A stretch of DNA of 64,000 bases, from the NCBI RefSeq assembly GCF_003315245.1, contig NZ_QNRT01000003.1, forward strand, positions 248,947 through 312,946, in the 5' to 3' direction. Both the position numbers and the translations under genes were made by a program. Positions 57,023-64,000 of this stretch are shown piece by piece. Every line of letters starts with the position of its first letter. The first letter of the stretch is position 1. This DNA comes from Arenicella xantha. GTDB lineage: Bacteria > Pseudomonadota > Gammaproteobacteria > Arenicellales > Arenicellaceae. The notes beneath the pieces were generated by a model. The model ran no database searches. It was not told the origin of the DNA and saw only the letters and a list, made by a program, of their open reading frames with translations.

Positions 57023-57955
57023 TTGAAAGTAATTTTAATCAAAGATGACGCTGGACGAAATGGTGCGGTGTGTTGGTCGGGCCAAAGACTTCTGCTACTG
57101 GGCGCTCTGCTGATGGTGGCATTGCCGATCGGATTGGGGCTAGGTAGCTATTTGATCGTTTCCAAAATCGACCGCTCGTTGAATCCTTTTGTCGACCCCG
57201 AGTATCGCATTGCGGTCGAAAGTCGAGTTAATGAACAGCAGGAAGAAATGCTTAAAACGCGTGAATATGTTCGCCAACATATGGACGTTCTAGGTAGTCG
57301 AATTGGTAGTTTGCAGGCTCAAGTGTCTAGAATTAAAGCCGTTGAAATGCGGATATCTGAAGTCTCAGGTATCAATTTAAACGACTTTGAGTTCGAGCAA
57401 GATCCGCCAATTGGTGGTGCTCAAGCGGTTGAAACCGACTCAGAAGAAGTGGATATCGAGAATGCTATAGAGGAAATAGAAAAAGAGTTGGCCATTCGTG
57501 AATCGGAAATTGCGGCGGTTGACTTTTTGTTGTCTCGAAATACGCTCGAGTCGCAGCAAACCCCAGCTGGTTGGCCAGTTGAGGGGGGATGGATTTCATC
57601 GAACTTTGGTTCTCGCATGCATCCTATGACTGGCAAGAAGCAATTTCATCGAGGAGTGGATATTCCTGGTAAGTTAGGCGCTAAAATTGTCGCCGTTGCT
57701 GATGGTGTTGTTACTCGCTCAGAGAAAAATGGAAATTACGGATGGATGGTCGAAGTTGATCACGGCGACAGTTACACCACTTTATACGGCCACAACCGTA
57801 AGAATCTTGTTAAGACTGGTGAGACTGTGGTCAAAGGTCAAGAGATCGCCGAAATAGGCTCGACTGGCCGCTCGACAGGACCACACGTGCATTTTGAAGT
57901 GGCAAAAAGTAATCAAAATATAAATCCGGTTAAGTACTTGTATAAAAAGTCTTAA
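57023..57955 (+). CDS. M23-family peptidoglycan endopeptidase, membrane-anchored
   Basis: From TTG 57023 (MKVILIKDDAGRNGAVCW) this is a 310-residue protein with one membrane segment (about residues 23-48), a coiled-coil region and a C-terminal LytM domain. The zinc motifs are complete: HxxxD (FHRGVDIPGK) and HxH (GPHVHFEV), plus LYGHNRK. TTG 56972 would add 17 residues of unusual sequence. Such genes lie next to secA in pseudomonads. It may cleave peptide cross-links or act as a regulator of hydrolases. Confidence 0.88.
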   Translation: MKVILIKDDAGRNGAVCWSGQRLLLLGALLMVALPIGLGLGSYLIVSKIDRSLNPFVDPEYRIAVESRVNEQQEEMLKTREYVRQHMDVLGSRIGSLQAQVSRIKAVEMRISEVSGINLNDFEFEQDPPIGGAQAVETDSEEVDIENAIEEIEKELAIRESEIAAVDFLLSRNTLESQQTPAGWPVEGGWISSNFGSRMHPMTGKKQFHRGVDIPGKLGAKIVAVADGVVTRSEKNGNYGWMVEVDHGDSYTTLYGHNRKNLVKTGETVVKGQEIAEIGSTGRSTGPHVHFEVAKSNQNINPVKYLYKKS

Positions 57956-57972
57956 GATCAATCGTTGCTTGA

Positions 57973-58007
57973 TTTGGCGGCTATGTCGCCAAACTACGGC
58001 GATTTTT
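57973..58007 (+). terminator. Overlapping hairpins after the M23 gene, one with a T-run
   Basis: Two stems share bases. TTTGGCG (57973-57979) pairs with CGCCAAA (57987-57993); TCGCC (57986-57990) can instead pair with GGCGA (57998-58002), followed by TTTTT (58003-58007). The second is a short intrinsic-terminator shape, and the first would prevent it. It could be a simple weak terminator or an attenuator-like switch ahead of secA. Confidence 0.45.
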
Positions 58008-58054
58008 AGACTCTTGTTTAGTAAGGTTTGCTCAAGCCTTCGGCACGTAACGTT

Positions 58055-58060
58055 TATAAT
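58055..58060 (+). promoter_or_regulatory. Candidate -10 element of secA
   Basis: A perfect TATAAT lies about 160 nt before the secA start. I find no good -35 at 16-18 nt, although TTGCTC lies 21 nt upstream. If used, it gives a leader of about 150 nt that includes the hairpin at 58072-58093. Confidence 0.4.
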
Positions 58061-58071
58061 TAGGTAAAACC

Positions 58072-58093
58072 CGCAAAATCATCAGATTTTGCG
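58072..58093 (+). promoter_or_regulatory. Perfect 9-bp hairpin in the secA leader
   Basis: CGCAAAATC (58072-58080) and GATTTTGCG (58085-58093) are perfect inverted repeats with an ATCA loop. The hairpin would lie near the 5' end of a transcript starting downstream of the TATAAT at 58055. A G-poor loop and no T-run argue against a terminator. It could protect the mRNA end or be a protein-binding site. Confidence 0.5.
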
Positions 58094-58219
58094 TCTTGGA
58101 ATTTTGCTTTAAAACCTTATACTTGTTAACTACCAAGCGCACTAGCGCGTTCACCACGAATTTTGTGTCAAGCTCAGTACCTATCACAAACTTAAAAACA
58201 ATCACCTAGGTTCCCTCCT

Positions 58220-60898
58220 GTGTTAAAGAAAATATTCGGCAGCCGCAACGATCGGCTGGTTCGACAAATGTCGAAACGCGTTAAGAAAATCAATGATTTA
58301 GAGCCAGAGGTGCAAGCGCTAAGCGACGAGCAATTAAAGTCAAAAACTCAAGAGTTCCGTGATCGCTTAAGTGCTGGCGAGACCTTGGATGACTTGCTGA
58401 ATGAAGCGTTTGCGGTGGTTCGTGAGGCGTCGGTCCGTGCGCTGGGTATGCGTCACTATGATGTTCAGATGATCGGCGGTATGGTGCTGCACGAAGGCCG
58501 TATTTCTGAGATGCGCACTGGTGAGGGTAAGACTTTAATGGCTACCTTGGCTGCGTATTTGAACGCGCTTAGTGGCAGTGTGCATGTGGTTACTGTTAAC
58601 GATTACCTTGCTGCTCGAGACGCTGAGTGGATGGCTAAGGTTTATAATTACATGGGGCTTACAGTCGGTGTAATTCGTTCAGGCCAGGCAACCGCCGAAA
58701 AACGCGAAGCGTATGCAAATGACATTGTGTACGGAACCAATAATGAATTTGGCTTCGATTATTTGCGCGACAATATGGCGTTTTCTGCCGATCAAAAAAC
58801 ACAAGGGGATCTTAGCTTTGCGATTGTCGATGAAGTCGACTCGATTCTCATCGATGAAGCTAGAACACCGCTGATTATCTCTGGCCCAGCTGATACGGCC
58901 GCTGAGGTTTACAGTAAGATCGATGTAATTGTGCCTCAGTTGGTTCGCCAAGAGGAAGAAGATGGCGCTGGCGACTACACCGTTGATGAGAAGTCTAAGC
59001 AGGCTTACTTAACCGAAGCAGGTCATGAAAAAGCTGAGCAGCTGATGGTTCGTATCGGTTTGCTAGACGAAGATTCGAGTCTTTATGACATTGGCAGTAT
59101 TTCGTTATTGCACCACCTTTATGCCGCAATTCGCGCGCACACCTTGTTCAACCGCGATGTTGACTACGTTTTAGAAGACAATCAAATCGTAATTGTTGAC
59201 GAATTTACCGGTCGTAAAATGCCGGGTCGTCGTTGGTCTGATGGCCTACATCAGGCGATTGAGGCAAAAGAAAAAGTGGCTATTCAGCGCGAGAATCAAA
59301 CTCTCGCGTCGATCACCTTTCAGAACTACTTCCGCTTATACAATAAATTATCGGGTATGACTGGTACCGCTGATACTGAAGCGGTCGAATTTATGGAGAT
59401 TTATGGCCTTGAAGTCGTGGTCATTCCAACTCATAAGGAAATGGTGCGTTTGGATCAACCTGACGTCATTTTTCGCACGATGCAAGAAAAATTTAATTCG
59501 ATTGTGGAAGATGTCCGTGAGCGAAATGCCGCAGAACAACCGGTTTTGCTCGGCACGGCATCGATCGAAGTGTCTGAATTACTGTCTCGTGAATTTACTA
59601 AACACAAGATAAAGCATGAAGTGCTCAACGCTAAGCAGCATGAGCGTGAAGCGACAATTATCGCCACCGCAGGACGACCTGGCGCGGTTACCATTGCTAC
59701 TAATATGGCGGGTCGCGGCACGGATATTGTGTTGGGCGGCAATCTTGAACTGCGTCTCGAGGGAATTACCGATCCAGCGCAGATAGAGCAGATTAAGCAA
59801 GATTGGCAGAAGGATCATCAGAAAGTGCTGGATAAAGGTGGTCTATATGTCATCGGTACCGAGCGACACGAATCACGACGCATCGATAACCAGTTGCGAG
59901 GCCGCTCGGGTCGACAAGGAGATGCGGGCGAAACTCGCTTCTACTTGTCAATGGATGATTCTCTGATGCGGATTTTTGGTTCGGAACGAATCTCAAATAT
60001 GATGCAGCGTGTTGGCATGGAAGAAGGCGAGGCGATTGAAAGCCGTTTGGTGTCACGGGTTATCGAAAATGCTCAGCGGAAGGTCGAAGGTCACAACTTT
60101 GATATTCGTAAGCAATTACTCGAATACGATGATGTATCAAACGAGCAACGTAAACTGGTTTACTCTGAACGTAATGAGTTGATGGAAACCGAAGACGTAT
60201 CGGACAATATTCAAGCTATGCGTGAGGAAGTGGTAGACCTTGTGGTGGATCGAAGTATTCCTCCACAAAGCCTGCCAGAACAGTGGGACATCGATCAATT
60301 AGAGGATGACCTGCGACTGGAATTTGGCGTAACTTTGCCAGTTTCAACTTGGTTGGAAGAAGATAAGCGTTTGTATGAAGAGACGTTGCGCGATCGCATT
60401 TTAGAGAACGTTGAAAAGGCATACCAAGAAAAAGAAACCCAGTATGGGCCTGAAATCATCCGTCATCTAGAGAAGGTGATCATGCTTCAGACGCTCGATA
60501 CGCAGTGGAAAGAGCATCTTGCTGAGATGGATTACTTGCGCCAGGGTATCGGTTTACGTGGTTATGCCCAGAAGAACCCAAAGCAGGAATATAAGCGAGA
60601 AGCTTTCGAAATGTTCACGGCGATGTTGGACCGCGTGAAGATGGAGGTCGTGACTATTTTAGCCAAAGTGCAATTGCGCGAAGAGTCTGAGGTCGGTGAA
60701 CTCGAACGGCGTCAGCAAGAGGCGTCACAGCGCGATCTCGAAATGCGCCATGCAGATGCGTCTGCGCCAGAGGCTGAAGCTGATCCAGCAGCCGAGTCCG
60801 CGCCGTTTATCCGCCAACAACCAAAAGTTGGTCGAAATGAGCCATGTCCCTGTGGGTCTGGCAAAAAATACAAACAATGTCATGGCAAGCTTAGTTAG
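58220..60898 (+). CDS. secA: Protein translocase ATPase SecA
   Basis: SecA drives preproteins through SecYEG. The 892-residue protein starts at GTG 58220 ([13 protein letters not shown]) and has Walker [21 protein letters not shown] near residue 105, the [16 protein letters not shown] motor region near 210, [13 protein letters not shown], and the C-terminal zinc motif [16 protein letters not shown] that binds SecB. The bases before the start include CCCTCCT, an anti-Shine-Dalgarno-like sequence, and only a weak AGG site. No SecM-like arrest peptide gene precedes it. Confidence 0.98.
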   Translation: MLKKIFGSRNDRLVRQMSKRVKKINDLEPEVQALSDEQLKSKTQEFRDRLSAGETLDDLLNEAFAVVREASVRALGMRHYDVQMIGGMVLHEGRISEMRTGEGKTLMATLAAYLNALSGSVHVVTVNDYLAARDAEWMAKVYNYMGLTVGVIRSGQATAEKREAYANDIVYGTNNEFGFDYLRDNMAFSADQKTQGDLSFAIVDEVDSILIDEARTPLIISGPADTAAEVYSKIDVIVPQLVRQEEEDGAGDYTVDEKSKQAYLTEAGHEKAEQLMVRIGLLDEDSSLYDIGSISLLHHLYAAIRAHTLFNRDVDYVLEDNQIVIVDEFTGRKMPGRRWSDGLHQAIEAKEKVAIQRENQTLASITFQNYFRLYNKLSGMTGTADTEAVEFMEIYGLEVVVIPTHKEMVRLDQPDVIFRTMQEKFNSIVEDVRERNAAEQPVLLGTASIEVSELLSREFTKHKIKHEVLNAKQHEREATIIATAGRPGAVTIATNMAGRGTDIVLGGNLELRLEGITDPAQIEQIKQDWQKDHQKVLDKGGLYVIGTERHESRRIDNQLRGRSGRQGDAGETRFYLSMDDSLMRIFGSERISNMMQRVGMEEGEAIESRLVSRVIENAQRKVEGHNFDIRKQLLEYDDVSNEQRKLVYSERNELMETEDVSDNIQAMREEVVDLVVDRSIPPQSLPEQWDIDQLEDDLRLEFGVTLPVSTWLEEDKRLYEETLRDRILENVEKAYQEKETQYGPEIIRHLEKVIMLQTLDTQWKEHLAEMDYLRQGIGLRGYAQKNPKQEYKREAFEMFTAMLDRVKMEVVTILAKVQLREESEVGELERRQQEASQRDLEMRHADASAPEAEADPAAESAPFIRQQPKVGRNEPCPCGSGKKYKQCHGKLS

Positions 60899-60925
60899 TT
60901 GCGTGCACCTATAAGAGATTAGATC

Positions 60926-62143
60926 ATGGCTGTAGGTTTAAGCCCGCCGGGCAAATTGTTCCCAGTTTCAGGTGTTACTTTGGGCGTCGTGTCCGCGGGT
61001 ATTCGTTATCAAAATCGGAATGATCTGTTATTGATTGAGGTAAACGAAGGCACTACTGCGGCGGCGGTATTTACCCAGAATAAGTGTTGCGCTGCGCCGG
61101 TTTTGGTGGCTCAGCAGCATATGCAGCAGGCACCGGTTCGAGCGTTGTTGATCAACTCTGGCAATGCCAATGCTGTTACCGGAGAGCTTGGTGTAAATAA
61201 TGCGGTTGGCAGTTGCGCCGCAGTAGCTGAACAGCTAGGTGTGGATGCCAATCAGGTCTTGCCATTCTCTACTGGTGTGATTGGTGAGCAGCTCAATATG
61301 ACTGCGTTGTATGATGGAATTAAGTCGGTTGTTAGCGACATGCAGGAAGACAATTGGTTGGTCGCCGCTGAAGCGATTATGACAACCGATACTGTCGCTA
61401 AAGCGACATCACGTAGAATTGAAGTGGATGGCCAGCAAATAACGATTACCGGAATTGCCAAGGGGTCAGGCATGATTTGCCCCAATATGGCGACCATGCT
61501 GGCGTATGTTGCGACCGATGCTGGTATTGATCAGGCGGTGTTGGAGTCCTTCACACGACGTGCTGTGGCAGCGAGTTTTAATCGTATTACCGTGGATAGT
61601 GACACATCGACCAACGACGCGCTTGCGGTGTTAGCGACGGGTCGTTCTTCTTTGCAGATAAATGCGGTTGATGATGCTGCCGCCGAGCCATTCTATTGCG
61701 CGCTGGAGTCAGTGCTCATTGAACTGGCAACCGCGATCATTCGCGATGGTGAAGGCGCTACTAAATTTGTGCGTATTAATGTTACTGGCGCCTATTCTGA
61801 AAAGGATGCCCGCGCGGTCGCATTGTCAATTGCTCATTCGCCGTTAGTTAAAACGGCGTTGTTTGCCAGTGACCCTAATTGGGGGCGAATTTTAATGGCC
61901 TTAGGGAAGTCGCCAATCGGTCGATTAGATATGTCGAAAGTGGACATCAATATTGGTGGTGTGTCATTGATTGAGCAAGGCGAGCCAGCCCAGAGCTACA
62001 CGGAGTCGCAAGGTAAAGCTGTATTTGAGCAGCCGGAAATTACGATTACTATCGACCTCAATGCTGGGGATGTGGATGACCATGTCTGGACCACCGATTT
62101 GTCACATGATTATGTGTCTATTAATGCGGACTATCGTAGCTAG
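60926..62143 (+). CDS. argJ: Bifunctional glutamate N-acetyltransferase/ornithine acetyltransferase
   Basis: ArgJ recycles the acetyl group in arginine synthesis, making N-acetylglutamate and ornithine. The 405-residue protein is made as a precursor that cleaves itself before the Thr of PNMATMLAYVATDAG (near residue 190). LLINSGNANAVTG near residue 72 and ASDPNWGRILMALG near the end are also typical. It lies 27 nt after secA and 8 nt before mutT, so it may be co-transcribed. Confidence 0.97.
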   Translation: MAVGLSPPGKLFPVSGVTLGVVSAGIRYQNRNDLLLIEVNEGTTAAAVFTQNKCCAAPVLVAQQHMQQAPVRALLINSGNANAVTGELGVNNAVGSCAAVAEQLGVDANQVLPFSTGVIGEQLNMTALYDGIKSVVSDMQEDNWLVAAEAIMTTDTVAKATSRRIEVDGQQITITGIAKGSGMICPNMATMLAYVATDAGIDQAVLESFTRRAVAASFNRITVDSDTSTNDALAVLATGRSSLQINAVDDAAAEPFYCALESVLIELATAIIRDGEGATKFVRINVTGAYSEKDARAVALSIAHSPLVKTALFASDPNWGRILMALGKSPIGRLDMSKVDINIGGVSLIEQGEPAQSYTESQGKAVFEQPEITITIDLNAGDVDDHVWTTDLSHDYVSINADYRS

Positions 62144-62151
62144 TCAGTGCT

Positions 62152-62541
62152 ATGAATCGTATTGTCGTTGCTGTTGGAATCGTTTATGACGAGCTAGGCC
62201 GATTGCTCGTAGGTCAACGAGTGGTGCGCGACCGGTACTTCAATAAATGGGAGTTTCCTGGTGGCAAGCTCGAGGACGGTGAGTCGGTGGAGCAAGCTCT
62301 TGTCAGGGAGTTTCAAGAAGAGGTCGGAATCCAAATAACGGCCAGCGAGCCGCTGATTGAAGTTAACCATGAATACCCCGACCGCAGCGTTAGATTGTTA
62401 GTTCGGACCGTTTTATCATATCAAGGGCAAGTTCGCTCGTTGGAAGGGCAGGCGCTTGCATGGGTTACCTTGGATGAGCTTGATGAGCTCGATTTTTTAC
62501 AAGGCAATCAAGCGATTATTGATGCCTTACGCGGCGTCTGA
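62152..62541 (+). CDS. mutT: 8-oxo-dGTP diphosphatase MutT
   Basis: MutT removes oxidised dGTP from the nucleotide pool. The 129-residue protein begins with VVAVGIVYDELGRLLVGQR, has KWEFPGGKLEDGESVEQALV leading into the Nudix box end REFQEEVGI, and NHEYPDRSVRL. It is 8 nt after argJ and convergent with coaE, whose stop lies 6 nt away. Confidence 0.94.
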   Translation: MNRIVVAVGIVYDELGRLLVGQRVVRDRYFNKWEFPGGKLEDGESVEQALVREFQEEVGIQITASEPLIEVNHEYPDRSVRLLVRTVLSYQGQVRSLEGQALAWVTLDELDELDFLQGNQAIIDALRGV

Positions 62542-62547
62542 GCTAAT

Positions 62548-63180
62548 CTAAAGGCGCTTGGTGTCGTTCTGTTGGCTCAGCGTTAGATACTGATGGTGAA
62601 GCCGCTCTGTGGCTTGTCTTGCTGCAGCAAGGGTTGAGTTATTCTCGATCACATCATCGGCAAAGGCGAGTCGCTCAGTGTCAGACAGTTGGCTCGCCAT
62701 AATTCGTTCAATTTCTTCGTGAGATAAGCCGCTGCGCGACTGTACTCGCCGAATCTTCGTTTCGTGGTCAGCGGTGACTACTAACACTCTGTTCATAATC
62801 TTGCCAAATTCAGATGTGCTGGTGAGTAACGGCACCACAACGACACAATACGAGAATTCGACCAACTGTATTTCTTGTAGCGTCGCGATGCGAATCGCCG
62901 GATGTGTGATCGCGTCTAGTTTGGCTTTGGTTTGGTCAGACTTGAAAGCTCGTTGACGTAGTTCGTTGCGGTTTAGTGAGCCATCTTCGAGCAGGATTTC
63001 ATTACCAAAAAACTCCACTAGCGCGGAAAGGGCGGGCTGCCCGGGCTGAACTACTTGTCGAGCAATTACATCCGTGTCGATAATTGGTACGCCTAGGCTG
63101 CCTAAGTGGTCTGAAACCACCGTTTTGCCGCTTCCTATGCCACCAGTGAGTCCAACGGTGTAGATCGCCTGCTTGCTCAA
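62548..63180 (-). CDS. coaE: Dephospho-CoA kinase
   Basis: CoaE performs the last step of coenzyme A synthesis. The 210-residue protein has the P-loop GLTGGIGSGKTVVSDHL near residue 10, IIDTDVIARQVV near residue 35 and HPAIR near residue 92. The start is a TTG (63180) overlapping the pilD stop; there is no in-frame ATG before the P-loop. The usual downstream gene yacG is absent here. Confidence 0.95.
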   Translation of the reverse strand: MSKQAIYTVGLTGGIGSGKTVVSDHLGSLGVPIIDTDVIARQVVQPGQPALSALVEFFGNEILLEDGSLNRNELRQRAFKSDQTKAKLDAITHPAIRIATLQEIQLVEFSYCVVVVPLLTSTSEFGKIMNRVLVVTADHETKIRRVQSRSGLSHEEIERIMASQLSDTERLAFADDVIENNSTLAAARQATERLHHQYLTLSQQNDTKRL

Positions 63181-64000
63181 GATAGGCCGCTTATGCGTAG
63201 ATATAGATTATTTAATTGGTCGCCCCAAAGTAACGCGATCCATCCTGCTATGGCGATGTATGGGCCAAAAGGGATAGCGAGCTCGCCGTTCTCCTTTTTG
63301 GCAATCATGATCATGACACCGAAAATGCTTCCGAGTAAGGCGGAGATAAGAATGATCTGCGGCAAATATTGCCAGCCGAGCCAAGCACCGAGCATGGCCA
63401 TCAACTTAAAGTCTCCAAAGCCCATACCTTCTTTGCCGGTTAGGCGCAGGAATACTTGGAACACGATCCAGAAACATAAGTATCCGGCGATAGCGCCGAT
63501 TACAGCATCACTTGTTTGGCTGAAAACTGGCCATAGACTTAGTCCTAGGCCAAGCCATAAACTGGGTAGCACAATGTCATCGGGCAGTAGTTTGTGGTCG
63601 AAGTCGATAAATGATAGTGCGACCAATATCCAGGTCAATAGAACACCGAATGCGGCTTGAACGGACCATCCGAAATGGTATACCACTGCGGCGCTAAGCA
63701 GCCCCGTGAGCAACTCAACTAAGGGGTACCGAAGGCTGATGCTGACGCCGCACTGAGCGCACTTGCCGCGTAGCAGTAGGTAGCTGATTAGCGGGATATT
63801 CTGCCAAGGTTTAATCGGGGTCTTGCAATGCCCGCAATGTGATGCGGGCTTTGACAGTGTGGCTGGTTCAATTGCATCGTCGGGCGGTAGTTCAAGCCAT
63901 TCTCTCGACTGCACAGTCCACTGGTATTTCATCATATTCGGCAAGCGATAGATGACAACGTTTAGAAAGCTACCAACCAATAGCCCAAACAATAGGCCGA
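63177..64000 (-). CDS. pilD: Type IV prepilin peptidase/N-methylase (5' end outside the window)
   Basis: PilD cleaves leader peptides of type IV pilins and type II secretion pseudopilins and methylates the new N-terminus. The visible part of about 274 residues has two CxxC pairs (HCGHCKTPI and KCAQCGVSIS) of the zinc/methylase region, and the catalytic aspartates in FIDFDHKLLPDD and the GMGFGDFKLM motif, with several membrane helices. The frame is open to the window edge upstream of GSFLNVVIYRLP, so the start is missing. It overlaps coaE by 4 nt. Confidence 0.95.
   Translation of the reverse strand, partial: GLLFGLLVGSFLNVVIYRLPNMMKYQWTVQSREWLELPPDDAIEPATLSKPASHCGHCKTPIKPWQNIPLISYLLLRGKCAQCGVSISLRYPLVELLTGLLSAAVVYHFGWSVQAAFGVLLTWILVALSFIDFDHKLLPDDIVLPSLWLGLGLSLWPVFSQTSDAVIGAIAGYLCFWIVFQVFLRLTGKEGMGFGDFKLMAMLGAWLGWQYLPQIILISALLGSIFGVMIMIAKKENGELAIPFGPYIAIAGWIALLWGDQLNNLYLRISGLS

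Overview
The window looks like chromosomal core genome of a free-living gammaproteobacterium with moderate G+C. The evidence is the S10-spc-alpha ribosomal order, the lpoA-yraN-gmhA-dolP block divergent from rsmI, the mraZ-ftsZ dcw cluster followed by lpxC-dciA-M23 peptidase-secA-argJ-mutT, and coaE next to a type IV prepilin peptidase. This block order resembles that of pseudomonads more than enterics: DciA, not SecM, lies between lpxC and secA. I see no insertion sequence, prophage, CRISPR array, tRNA or rRNA. I cannot name a genus.

Layout. (1) 1-14813: the end of tuf, then one co-directional ribosomal superoperon (rpsJ to rplQ, with secY, rpmJ and rpoA) closed by a rho-independent terminator. 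Several intercistronic gaps hold strong inverted repeats; the most elaborate is a three-way-junction fold between rpsE and rpmD. (2) 14996-28441: single-gene and small units: a membrane-anchored glutamate-synthase-like protein, ispB divergent from rplU-rpmA, an orphan LuxR-type regulator next to a secreted protein of unknown function, cysG divergent from ybiB, a PilT/PilU-type ATPase, bcp, a HAD phosphatase, rppH and a frameshifted penicillin-binding-type transpeptidase. (3) 27947-32186: a minus-strand envelope operon (lpoA, yraN, gmhA, dolP, rfaE2). (4) 32279-37316: rsmI-dacB-ABC exporter, then pyrD. (5) 37350-38240: rnpB with its promoter, then an A+T-rich regulatory region with two perfect DnaA boxes, a 9-bp palindrome and four tandem MraZ-type repeats. 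(6) 38241-56236: the full dcw cluster, with nearly every junction overlapping, ending in ftsZ and lpxC. (7) 56348-64000: dciA, an M23 peptidase, secA with a structured leader, argJ, mutT, and convergent coaE-pilD; pilD is cut by the window end.

Functionally the window joins translation (ribosomal proteins, RNA polymerase alpha), protein export (secY, secA), the whole cytoplasmic peptidoglycan pathway from MurE to MurG plus septal synthesis (FtsI/FtsW) and the divisome (FtsL, Q, A, Z), its outer-membrane helpers (LpoA, DolP), LPS supply (LpxC, GmhA, RfaE2) and the polyprenyl carrier precursor enzyme IspB.

The points most worth a second look are the three-way-junction RNA at 9001-9088, the L21 protein with a C-terminal helix-hairpin-helix extension, the transpeptidase split from its signal peptide at an A6 run, the overlap of a DnaA box with the MraZ repeat array, and the secA leader.
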